Below are positions 7,071 to 14,023 of a DNA stretch of 14,929 bases, in pieces (positions within the stretch are counted from its first letter, which is position 1; each line of letters begins with the position of its first letter). Origin of the DNA: an uncultured Clostridium sp. Its GTDB lineage: Bacteria; Bacillota; Clostridia; Lachnospirales; Lachnospiraceae. The notes beneath the pieces were generated by a model. The model saw nothing but the letters and a program-made list of their open reading frames with translations, had not been told where the DNA came from and made no database searches. Made by a program: the position numbers and the translations under genes. The stretch covers positions 1 to 14,929 of the forward strand of contig UQTA01000080.1 of assembly GCA_900543885.1 (NCBI GenBank). The letters run 5' to 3'.

Positions 7071-8210
7071 CTACTCCTCATTTGCCCCTGCTTCATTTTC
7101 CCATTCCCGGATCTCATCTTCTATGGACTGCTTTGCATCCTGAATCTCTTCCTGGGTATAAGCTTTCATACTGTCCACTGCATCTACGCCTTTTCTGGCA
7201 TGAAGGATTCCTTTTTTATAGCCGCGGACTGCATACCGGCTGATCTCATCATCACTGTAAATACAATATCTTTCTTTTCCATCACTTGGCGCTATGTCAG
7301 CATGGAGATCTGCTACCTCTGCAGCAATTCCTTCACTGCACTCATAGGCATAGTTTTCCTGAAAAGTTTCTTCTTCGTAGGTACTTGTGCAATTTTCCTG
7401 GATAGTTCCATGGTACAGACCGTCTTTTAAATTCATCTGGGTATAAAACAGATCCTCCGGCACAGGAAGACATACAGACCACTCTTCACCTGTTCCATTG
7501 GGATAATCATTTTCCCAGGTACAGAAATCATAATCTTTGTTTCCTTCTATGTAATCATAAGCACACCAGATTCCCTGTCCAGATCGTTTTCCGTCTTTCA
7601 TGCCGCCGTAATAGCAGTGACCGCATGGGTAGATCAGAAACCAGTTTCCGTCTTTGCAGTCCCTGGATATAACGTGATCCAGTTTTGTTATAAGATTCTG
7701 GTATTCATCACTGCTTTGAAGCTCCCAGATGCTTTCTCTGTCCTGGGATCTCATTCTGTCTGTCAGGTCATCTATCAGTTCCTGGTATTCTCCCAGGACT
7801 TCCTCTTTTGCTTCCTGTTTCGGCTCTTCATTCGGAATGTCTTGTTCCTTTAAGTATGTTTCAACTTCTTCTCTCAATTTCAGCAAAGTCTCGTAGATCT
7901 GCTTAAACTCATCGGTCTGTTCTCCTTCTGATAAGCCTTCATACACAGAAATACCATTTTCCAGCACTTCCTTTGCCTTTGCATACTTTTCTGTTTTGAT
8001 GTACACATCTGCCAAACCTTCGTATGCTTTCACAGCTTTTGGCTCTAATTCAATGGCCTTTGTAAATACCACAATGGCTTTTTCGTAATTGGACTCTGTA
8101 AGATATTTATCACCCAGATCCAGATATTCCTGAATGCTCAGCTTTTTCCCACAGCCTGCAAGCAGAAGCAGGACCGCCAGAAAGATCAGGATCCGCTTTA
8201 TCTGTTTCAT
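7071..8210 (-). CDS. TPR/MORN lipoprotein (array member 1)
   Basis: A 379-residue predicted lipoprotein. The signal peptide MKQIKRILIFLAVLLLLAGC ends in lipobox LAGC with Cys20, the lipid anchor. Two TPRs follow (about 26-60 and 61-93), then a charged helical stretch (about 97-165). MORN-type repeats begin with CYYGGMKDGKRSGQGIW (199-215) and continue with WENDYPNGTG (about 231-240) and NLKDGLYHGT. The C-terminus (about 340-379) is acidic and helical. The start at 8210 has GAGG upstream and the signal peptide, and I prefer it to a possible start 35 codons earlier inside the small membrane gene. The protein should sit on the outer face of the membrane. Function is unknown; TPR and MORN repeats mediate protein or lipid contacts. 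The stop TAG is one base from the next start. Confidence 0.88.
   Translation of the reverse strand: MKQIKRILIFLAVLLLLAGCGKKLSIQEYLDLGDKYLTESNYEKAIVVFTKAIELEPKAVKAYEGLADVYIKTEKYAKAKEVLENGISVYEGLSEGEQTDEFKQIYETLLKLREEVETYLKEQDIPNEEPKQEAKEEVLGEYQELIDDLTDRMRSQDRESIWELQSSDEYQNLITKLDHVISRDCKDGNWFLIYPCGHCYYGGMKDGKRSGQGIWCAYDYIEGNKDYDFCTWENDYPNGTGEEWSVCLPVPEDLFYTQMNLKDGLYHGTIQENCTSTYEEETFQENYAYECSEGIAAEVADLHADIAPSDGKERYCIYSDDEISRYAVRGYKKGILHARKGVDAVDSMKAYTQEEIQDAKQSIEDEIREWENEAGANEE
7074..7079 (-). promoter_or_regulatory. Ribosome binding site deciding the second prepilin peptidase start
   Basis: GAGGAG on the minus strand, four bases before the ATG at 7069 and inside the last codons of the lipoprotein gene. 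It selects this ATG over an in-frame one 16 codons upstream and implies translational coupling. Confidence 0.75.
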
Positions 8211-8224
8211 GCTTTTTTCCTCGT

Positions 8225-8383
8225 TTAATATTTTTCCTTCATCCTCTGCCGGATCTGTTCTTTCCGTTTTCCAGCCGTAGCTGCTGTGACCACAGCTAAT
8301 ACCACTGTCGCGCAAAGCAGAAGGACACCTGTCAGAAACAGCAGTGTTCCCGGTGTCAGTGAAATATGTGTCAACATATACAT
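8225..8383 (-). CDS. Small single-span membrane protein, 52 residues, unrecognised
   Basis: A 52-codon gene between the kinase and the first TPR/MORN lipoprotein, ATG at 8383 to TAA at 8225-8227. The support is a perfect AGGAGG nine bases upstream and a clean protein-like layout. A short N-terminus (MYMLTHISLTPG) leads into one long hydrophobic helix (about residues 13-36, LLFLTGVLLLC and onward), followed by a strongly basic tail (KRKEQIRQRMKEKY, 39-52) expected to face the cytoplasm. There is no lipobox and no known motif. Gaps of 13 bp to the kinase and 14 bp to the lipoprotein put it in the same operon. It could be a small regulator or scaffold of the kinase, or a membrane subunit of the pilus apparatus; neither is shown. 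A longer start for the next lipoprotein would overlap it out of frame and is less likely. Confidence 0.75.
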   Translation of the reverse strand: MYMLTHISLTPGTLLFLTGVLLLCATVVLAVVTAATAGKRKEQIRQRMKEKY

Positions 8384-8392
8384 ACGTTTGTT

Positions 8393-8398
8393 CCTCCT
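8393..8398 (-). promoter_or_regulatory. Ribosome binding site of the 52-residue membrane protein
   Basis: A perfect AGGAGG on the minus strand, 9 bases before the ATG at 8383. It overlaps the kinase TAG stop (8397-8399), so translation of the small gene is probably coupled to that of the kinase. Confidence 0.8.
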
Positions 8399-10556
8399 AT
8401 AACCAGCCGCCCTTTTTCAGATCCTGCATCATATTTTCAAGCATCTTCATTTCTGTATCACCATCATTTCCACTCTTTTCATACAAAGCCGCAGCCTGAT
8501 CATAATATGCCTTCATCTGGCTGTAATCCCGGTCTATATTATTTTTCTTCTGCTGCATATCCGCTTCCAGAAAAGCCATGCGCTTATAAGGTATATAATC
8601 TTCCGGATACTTATCCGCCATATCCATTAACATAGCCTGGGCTTCGTCCAAACGATCTGTCTGCTGATAAAGAATGGCTATATTTTCCATCATCTGTTCT
8701 GTGGAATAACCCTTTTCATAAAGGTCTTTAAAACGGGCCAGTGACATTTCATAATAGTTTTCTGACTGGCTGGTATCCGCTTTTGCCTTTCTTGCATAAG
8801 CATCTGCCAGCATTTCAGAAATGTGCATGGAGGTCTGAAGTGTAAAGGTATTTTCCGCCTCTTCTAACAGTTTTATCTCATCTGCCAGCCATTCATCGCC
8901 CATTCTTTTATACGCCTGGGCGCAAAGGATCACCGCTCTTCGCCTCAGCTCATCCGTCTGAGCTGCCTGGACAGACTCCTTTAAATGGTTTACAGCCTCC
9001 TCATACTGTCCTCTGGAGAACGCAATCTCTCCCTGGACCATATAAATGGAGTCTTCTCCCAATCCCAGTGTGATCGCCATTTCCAGTGTTTGTTCTGCTG
9101 CGTCCGCGTTTCCTGTTTTTGCCTGAACAATGGCCTCATCTCTGAAATACAGACTGTTTTTCTGATTCTGCGCTATGGCCTGTTCAAAACATGCCCCTGC
9201 GTTGGTATAATCCTCCTGCTCAAAGTAGGCATTGCCCAGGATATAGAAAATATCTCCCAAAGCCGCCTGTTCTTCTTCTCCTTCCACTATATAAGAAGGA
9301 TTATTTAAAATGTCCTTTCCATAAGATACTGCCTTTTTATACTCTCCCATGGAAAACAAACATAAAAGTTCTTCCTTATAGGAATGAATGTCTTCCGGAA
9401 GCCGCAGTCTCGCATTCTGGATCAGATCATCTGCTGCTTCAAACTCACCTGCTTCCATCAGACTCTGGGCTTTTTCTATGCTGCGGTTATAGGCTGTTGT
9501 ATTTTCCTGACCCATAAGCAAAAATCCGCCTGCGCTCATTGCCGCACCGGCAACAAACATTCCTGCGATCAGAAGCTTCCTGAAACGGTTCTTTCTGCAA
9601 TAATTCTGGTATTCACTGTCCAGTTCATAAACATGTTCCAGTGCATAAAGAAGTTCCGTACCATTCTGATAACGGTTTTCCGGCTCCAGTGACATCATTT
9701 TTTCAATGATCGCAGCAAAGCCTTCACTGATCTCCGGCACCAGTTCCCGGATCGGCGTGATCTCATCAAAATCAGCTGCCGGTTTTCTGCCTGTAAGCAG
9801 GTGATAGACTGTAGCCCCCAGACTATATACATCAGAACGTTCATCTACGCCCCGGCCTACCATTTGGGAAATGCTGCTTTCTGTCTGCCCTGAAATGGAC
9901 TGATCCATGATCATGGTTTCATCATTTAAGGCTGCCGTCTCATCTGCCTCACGCATAGTCATAGTAGGGGCATTATAAAAGCTGGCCTGGTTTAAATATT
10001 TACAATAACTGGAAAAATCCCGGTACTGCTCTGGCGGGGAATAACCGCCGGAAACGCCTGTGGACATGCGCATCTCCTGATCAAATGCAAGGGATACGTT
10101 AAAGTCAATAAGGCACACATCCCGGTCCGGCGTCAACATTACATTAGCCGGTTTAATATCACTGTGGATCACAGGGGGATTAAGGGAATGAAGATAACTT
10201 AACGCCTCTGCCAGTCGCAATGTCCAGGTAAATACCTCTTTCTGGCTGAATTTATATTCTTTTAAAAGGACTTTATCCAAAGACTCTCCGGGGATAAAAT
10301 CCATAACTGTAAAAATCTCCCCGTCAATCTCTAAAAAGTCATAAACTCTTGGCAGTCGGGTATGTTTGATATTTTTTAATACATCCGCTTCCCCACGGGC
10401 ATCCAAAATCCCCTTTACCCGGTCTTTTACCTGCTTTACCACCACATAGGTCTGAAGCCGTTCATGGTAAGCTTTGTATACAACACCTCCTCCGCCGGAG
10501 CCAATGGCTTCAACCACTGTATATGTATTATTTAATCTTGTTCCAGGCTGTAACAT
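8397..10556 (-). CDS. Transmembrane Ser/Thr protein kinase with outer TPR domain
   Basis: A 719-residue kinase. The N-terminal kinase domain (about 10-315) has a glycine loop GSGGGGVV (19-26), the ATP lysine K41, E56, a catalytic loop HSDIKPAN (131-138, Asp133), metal-binding DFN (151-153), SPPEQY (173-178), and SDVYSLG (241-247). The usual HRD and DFG are HSD and DFN. About 55 extra residues (181-236) lie between the PPE motif and helix F and carry two DET sites. A single membrane helix (about 328-348) is followed by roughly 370 residues with TPR-like helices (e.g. 436-465, 505-530, 620-655). By the positive-inside rule this region is outside the cell. PASTA repeats, usual in PknB/PrkC, are absent. 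AGAGG precedes the ATG. The stop TAG overlaps the ribosome site of the next small gene. Confidence 0.93.
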   Translation of the reverse strand: MLQPGTRLNNTYTVVEAIGSGGGGVVYKAYHERLQTYVVVKQVKDRVKGILDARGEADVLKNIKHTRLPRVYDFLEIDGEIFTVMDFIPGESLDKVLLKEYKFSQKEVFTWTLRLAEALSYLHSLNPPVIHSDIKPANVMLTPDRDVCLIDFNVSLAFDQEMRMSTGVSGGYSPPEQYRDFSSYCKYLNQASFYNAPTMTMREADETAALNDETMIMDQSISGQTESSISQMVGRGVDERSDVYSLGATVYHLLTGRKPAADFDEITPIRELVPEISEGFAAIIEKMMSLEPENRYQNGTELLYALEHVYELDSEYQNYCRKNRFRKLLIAGMFVAGAAMSAGGFLLMGQENTTAYNRSIEKAQSLMEAGEFEAADDLIQNARLRLPEDIHSYKEELLCLFSMGEYKKAVSYGKDILNNPSYIVEGEEEQAALGDIFYILGNAYFEQEDYTNAGACFEQAIAQNQKNSLYFRDEAIVQAKTGNADAAEQTLEMAITLGLGEDSIYMVQGEIAFSRGQYEEAVNHLKESVQAAQTDELRRRAVILCAQAYKRMGDEWLADEIKLLEEAENTFTLQTSMHISEMLADAYARKAKADTSQSENYYEMSLARFKDLYEKGYSTEQMMENIAILYQQTDRLDEAQAMLMDMADKYPEDYIPYKRMAFLEADMQQKKNNIDRDYSQMKAYYDQAAALYEKSGNDGDTEMKMLENMMQDLKKGGWL

Positions 10557-10583
10557 ATGCCACCTCTTACACGTTTTATCATT

Positions 10584-11393
10584 TTATCCTATTCTCACTT
10601 CTGTGAGGATCAGGGAAACATTATCCCTTGCTGCACCTTCTGGTATCAGGCTGCGAAGCTTTTCTACTGCAAACCGGAGAATGCCATTCCCCTTGTCATT
10701 CTGCCTGTTATAACGCCTTAATATCTCTTTTACGTCTGCTTCTTCCACGCATCCGTAAAAGCCGTCACTGCACAAAAGAAACATATCCCCGTTTTTCAGT
10801 TCTCCCATTTCAAAACCACTTTGAGGGATCTGGAACATGCCTATACACATGGTAAGCACATTTTTCTGAGGAAAATCCTCTGCCTCTTCTGGAGTCAGCC
10901 TTTTCTCACGTACCAGCTGCGCTGCCAGGGACTGATCTTTTGTCAGCTGCTCCAGATTATTTTTGCGGAAACGGTAAATACGACTGTCTCCCAGATTTTC
11001 TATATAATATTTTCCGTTATACAACAGTAACGCAGAAAAGGTGGAACCACATCTGCAGCCCTCCCTTTCTTTAAACTGATAAATCTGGGTGTTGATATCC
11101 CATATCTCCTGCTCTAAAAGTTCTTTTATATCTGTATCGCTGTCTCTGCCCGCCTGTATCATCTGAGAAAAATCCTCATGCCACCATGCTGCAAACTGGT
11201 TTGTGCAGTAGGCGCTTATCTGGCTTCCATAGGAAAGCCCGCCCATGCCGTCTGCTACCAGGAAAAATGCAGCATCGTTCTGCTGATTTTGTGTGTTTTT
11301 TTCTCCTGTACAGCACAAAATGGCATCCTGATTTTCGCCCCGCACATCTCCTGCATCTGACAGCGATCCGTATTGATATGTAAAATGTCTCAT
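10584..11393 (-). CDS. PP2C-type Ser/Thr protein phosphatase
   Basis: A 269-residue single-domain PPM/PP2C phosphatase, the usual length for bacterial PrpC/Stp proteins. Metal-binding and catalytic motifs are all visible: GENQDA with D23, VADGMGG with D48 and G49, GSTFSALL (116-123), NLGDSRIYRF (133-142), LCSDGFYG with D210, and ARDNVSL with D257. It would remove phosphate from Ser and Thr residues placed by the neighbouring kinase. It has no membrane segment, so it should be cytoplasmic. The ATG at 11393 is close behind an AAGGGG stretch (non-ideal spacing, with GGGAT a little further upstream). The next Met is residue 50, inside the DGMGG motif, so this start is the only sensible one. It lies 28 bp after the FHA gene and 27 bp before the kinase gene. 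Confidence 0.95.
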   Translation of the reverse strand: MRHFTYQYGSLSDAGDVRGENQDAILCCTGEKNTQNQQNDAAFFLVADGMGGLSYGSQISAYCTNQFAAWWHEDFSQMIQAGRDSDTDIKELLEQEIWDINTQIYQFKEREGCRCGSTFSALLLYNGKYYIENLGDSRIYRFRKNNLEQLTKDQSLAAQLVREKRLTPEEAEDFPQKNVLTMCIGMFQIPQSGFEMGELKNGDMFLLCSDGFYGCVEEADVKEILRRYNRQNDKGNGILRFAVEKLRSLIPEGAARDNVSLILTEVRIG

Positions 11394-11421
11394 ACCCCTT
11401 TATCCCATCTGTAAAGATCTG

Positions 11422-13308
11422 TTATGAACCGCAGCGGACTGTAAATTCACTGTCTGCTAATGTTACACGGTCATTGTTGCTTAATGGATATGGCATGTTG
11501 TTGCCAATGCGCTGTCCATTTCCATTAATATAGGTTCCATTCTTGGAATTTAAGTCTTTTACATAGATCAGGCCGTCCTGGTTGATAAATTCCGCGTGGA
11601 CTTTTCCTACCTTTGGATTGGCAACTGCAAAATCCACCTGACCCTTTAAACGTCCTACCAGGACACTTGGCTTATCCAATGGGATCCTGGTAAGCTGACC
11701 GTTTTCATAATATTCCAGATAAGCACTCATACCTCCCTGGGTTCCATCCCAAAGCTCTGTCTCATCTCCACTTCCTGAGCTCATGGACATAGCTGCATAG
11801 GAAGGTGTGATCGGGGCCTGAGGCATTGGTGCAGGCTGGATAGGTGCCTGGGAAAATGGTGGCTGGGAAATGGACTGCTGTGGAACAGGCGGTGTCTGGA
11901 AGCCTGAAACTGACTGTTCCACCTGCTGCTGTGCTGGCTGGACTGGAGCCGCTGGTCTGGAACCTGCATTATTAAAACCAGAAGGTGCTGCTGGCTTCAC
12001 TCCTGCATTTCCGAAACCAGACTGTGAAGGTACTTCTGGACGGGAACCTGCATTTCCAAAGCTGGACGGTGCTGCTGGTTTTGTTCCTGCATTTCCAAAG
12101 CCAGAAGGCTTTCCAGGCGCCGCCGGTTTCTTTCCGCTATTCTTCTGTACCGCTTTCTTATCCGTCTTCTTATTACCCTTTTTGCGGCTGTTTACATAAG
12201 CTTCCCTGTAAAGGATCACTTCTGTCACTGCAAGGATCAGGACCACTGCCAGAATATTGTTTACTGCAATATCCCCATACTCATCTGTAAATGCCCCAAA
12301 GGATACCAGCGCCGCTACTGCTACCATGACAACTGCCTGAGGCAGCAGGAACTTCTTCTTTGCCTTTTCCGGATCAAAGCCGTCCTCTTCTACAGCTGTG
12401 CTTTCCTTTACAGGCTTTGTCTTTTCTTTCGCCTTTTCTTTCTTTGATCCCTTTAAGGACGGTTTTCCAAATTTTCCCTTTTTATTTTCCGGTGCTGGTG
12501 AAAGTGAGCTGCCAGAGGGGGCTCCTGATGTTGGAGCGGATACCGGTCTTGCAGGCTGCACAGGTGGTACTTGTTGAACCGGCATAGCTGGCTGGACTGG
12601 CACAGCCGCCTGAGATACCTGCGCTGTCTGAACTGATGGAATTGGCCGAGAACCTGGAATTGATGCTGACTGTGGAAATCCACCAGCTGCGCCCATATTT
12701 ATGTTGCCCTGAGTACCAGAAAATCCCTGAACCGGACTTTTAGCTCTCTGTGGCATACCCTGAACCTGGTCTAATACCTGTTTTAAATCTTCTAGCCTAA
12801 AAGGCTGCTTGTTCACAGCTTCCAGTAACAGCTGGACGAAATTGTCACCTGTCAGCTCGATTTTTCCTTCCATCACAAAAGAAAGCACCAGCTCCTTTAC
12901 CCCTTTTTCCTGAGGCACGCTTACAGGAAGATACACGAAAGACGGCTCCATAGTAGAAGGATCCACAAAAATATAATCTGCTTCCATTACAATTCCCCCT
13001 GCTGGAAGCTGATACTGCTCTCCGTCTTCTGCAGCGCTTAAAAAGCCCTTTAAAATCTGGACCAGTTCCATTTTTGAAAGTTTTCTTCTGCCCATGATCT
13101 GACTTAAGGCAATCTTAGAAGAAATGTTATAATAGGCCACTGTCTCCCCATTCATGACCCGCTTTGCCACTGGAAGAAAATGGCTGATCTCATTTGCTGC
13201 CAGCATCTCCAGCTGATAATTCACAAGACCTGCCTGGGGCGAAAAGGCTGCCGCCAGATAACTGGACACACCCATATTTTCATAAGAAATCTGTACTTGT
13301 GACAACAT
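11422..13308 (-). CDS. Membrane-anchored FHA-domain protein (DUF6382-like N-terminus)
   Basis: A 628-residue modular protein. Residues 1 to about 175 form a globular domain beginning MLSQVQISYENMG that I believe is DUF6382, the domain common at the front of clostridial FHA proteins (from memory). A Pro/Gln/Ala-rich linker (about 190-275) and a Lys-rich patch lead to two hydrophobic segments (about 321-341 and 351-368), so both ends should be cytoplasmic. A second low-complexity linker (about 395-505) holds GFGNAG-type repeats. The FHA domain is at about 546-626, with GR at 552-553, H571, and NSKNGT at 587-592. FHA domains bind phosphothreonine. The usual Ser of SxxH is Gly568 here. A DETELW site (T517) precedes the domain. 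GGAGGT (13316-13321) lies 7 bases before the start. It is the likely reader of the adjacent kinase and phosphatase. Confidence 0.88.
   Translation of the reverse strand: MLSQVQISYENMGVSSYLAAAFSPQAGLVNYQLEMLAANEISHFLPVAKRVMNGETVAYYNISSKIALSQIMGRRKLSKMELVQILKGFLSAAEDGEQYQLPAGGIVMEADYIFVDPSTMEPSFVYLPVSVPQEKGVKELVLSFVMEGKIELTGDNFVQLLLEAVNKQPFRLEDLKQVLDQVQGMPQRAKSPVQGFSGTQGNINMGAAGGFPQSASIPGSRPIPSVQTAQVSQAAVPVQPAMPVQQVPPVQPARPVSAPTSGAPSGSSLSPAPENKKGKFGKPSLKGSKKEKAKEKTKPVKESTAVEEDGFDPEKAKKKFLLPQAVVMVAVAALVSFGAFTDEYGDIAVNNILAVVLILAVTEVILYREAYVNSRKKGNKKTDKKAVQKNSGKKPAAPGKPSGFGNAGTKPAAPSSFGNAGSRPEVPSQSGFGNAGVKPAAPSGFNNAGSRPAAPVQPAQQQVEQSVSGFQTPPVPQQSISQPPFSQAPIQPAPMPQAPITPSYAAMSMSSGSGDETELWDGTQGGMSAYLEYYENGQLTRIPLDKPSVLVGRLKGQVDFAVANPKVGKVHAEFINQDGLIYVKDLNSKNGTYINGNGQRIGNNMPYPLSNNDRVTLADSEFTVRCGS
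11944..12108 (-). repeat. In-gene tandem repeat, GFGNAG-x-(K/R)P type
   Basis: Four consecutive copies of a 13-16 residue unit, roughly P-S-(S/G)-F-(G/N)-N-A-G-x-(K/R)-P-(A/E), lie in the second linker of the FHA protein (residues about 401-455). The DNA copies are also similar: cctgcatttccaaagcc-like blocks recur on the plus strand. Such repeats can change copy number by slippage and would alter the tether length between the membrane hairpin and the FHA domain. Confidence 0.75.
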
Positions 13309-13315
13309 ACTCTCT

Positions 13316-13321
13316 ACCTCC
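13316..13321 (-). promoter_or_regulatory. Ribosome binding site of the FHA gene
   Basis: GGAGGT on the minus strand, 7 bases before the ATG at 13308, fixes the start of the FHA protein. It also contains the stop of a 13-codon frame (MKGIFKDIKDKRR) that begins just after the prepilin peptidase stop. Confidence 0.75.
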
Positions 13322-13360
13322 GTTTATCTTTAATATCCTTAAATATCCCTTTCATACCCT

Positions 13361-13981
13361 TTAAAACCATATAAAATAGATCACTGTTCCAAAAAATAAA
13401 AAGGGAACAAATGGCATTTCTGCTTTCATGGACGAATGGCGAAATAATATTCTCCATATCCCGCATATTAAGAAAAGTCCCATAGCAATGCACAAAATAC
13501 ACAAGGTATAACTCCACCCGGCTGCAATAGCTGTTACTGCTAAAAGCTTTCCGTCTCCCATTCCCATTTTCTCACTGGAAGTGGCTGCTATCAGGAGAAC
13601 AACCACCCCAAAAATAAGACCTCCTAAAAGCCCGGCTGTAAGCACTGTCAGACCTTCCGCGCCAGCCATAAGAAGCTGTCCCGTCAATAAAAGGAACAAA
13701 ATCCTATCCGGCACGATCCGCGCCTTAAGATCCACGGCTGCCAACAACAGATAGGTATATAAAAGATCTGCATACCGCAGATAATACATCTGTCCTTTTC
13801 CCAGATAATAGATAAGGGCAAAAGTCCCCAGGCTGACAGCCCCGCAGACATACAGCCACCGGCAGTTCCATACTTTCCAGAATGGCTCTTCTTTTTCTTT
13901 GTATATCTCTACCCCATATACCGTTTTCATCCCATTTAACACAGCTGCAAAAACAAGAGCTGCAAGTTTCAGTCCATTCAT
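13361..13981 (-). CDS. Type IV prepilin peptidase, A24 family
   Basis: A 206-residue polytopic membrane protein with both catalytic aspartate motifs of A24 aspartic peptidases: D84 in AAVDLKARIVPDR and D143 in MGMGDGKLLAV (the GxGD motif). The C-terminus has the family-typical MPFVPFLFFGT. It would cut the basic leader of pilins and pseudopilins on the cytoplasmic side of the membrane. It lacks the N-terminal cysteine-rich methylase domain of PilD, so it is the short form usual in Tad loci and Gram-positives. GAGGA lies 6 bases before the ATG at 13981. It sits directly after the TadE-like gene, an obvious substrate. A second member of the family occurs at 6557-7069. Confidence 0.9.
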   Translation of the reverse strand: MNGLKLAALVFAAVLNGMKTVYGVEIYKEKEEPFWKVWNCRWLYVCGAVSLGTFALIYYLGKGQMYYLRYADLLYTYLLLAAVDLKARIVPDRILFLLLTGQLLMAGAEGLTVLTAGLLGGLIFGVVVLLIAATSSEKMGMGDGKLLAVTAIAAGWSYTLCILCIAMGLFLICGIWRILFRHSSMKAEMPFVPFLFFGTVIYFIWF

Positions 13982-14023
13982 TTTCTGTCCTCAGATCTGT
14001 GTTCATTCTGTATTCTGTGATCA

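Larger units (their letters stand above)
1040..8150 (-). repeat. Dispersed repeat: TPR-coding module shared by the lipoprotein genes
   Basis: A block of about 100 bp encoding the first TPR (YLDLG-(D/E)-KYL to AFTKAIE) recurs at about 1040-1150, 2150-2260, 4640-4750, 6240-6350 and 8040-8150. On the plus strand the block contains variants of gcttttgtaaaggctacgat and tcttcataattggcttctgt. A more diverged copy lies at about 3415-3500. The copies are direct repeats and could support recombination between members. The interval listed is the span over which they are scattered; it is not continuous repeat. Confidence 0.6.

Noticed and set aside
8211..8315. Longer N-terminus for the lipoprotein at 7071-8210
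   Set aside because: The 35 extra codons overlap the small membrane gene in another frame and would bury the signal peptide; the inner ATG has its own ribosome site.
11870..12199. Plus-strand frames with Pro/Ala/Gly-rich translation opposite the FHA gene
   Set aside because: They are antisense shadows of the repetitive linker of the FHA gene; no ribosome site or start supports them.
13319..13360. 13-codon minus-strand frame (MKGIFKDIKDKRR) between the prepilin peptidase and FHA genes
   Set aside because: Its spacing to an AAAGGG stretch is too short for efficient initiation and the peptide resembles nothing known. Its stop in the FHA ribosome site could reflect coupling, but there is no support beyond position.
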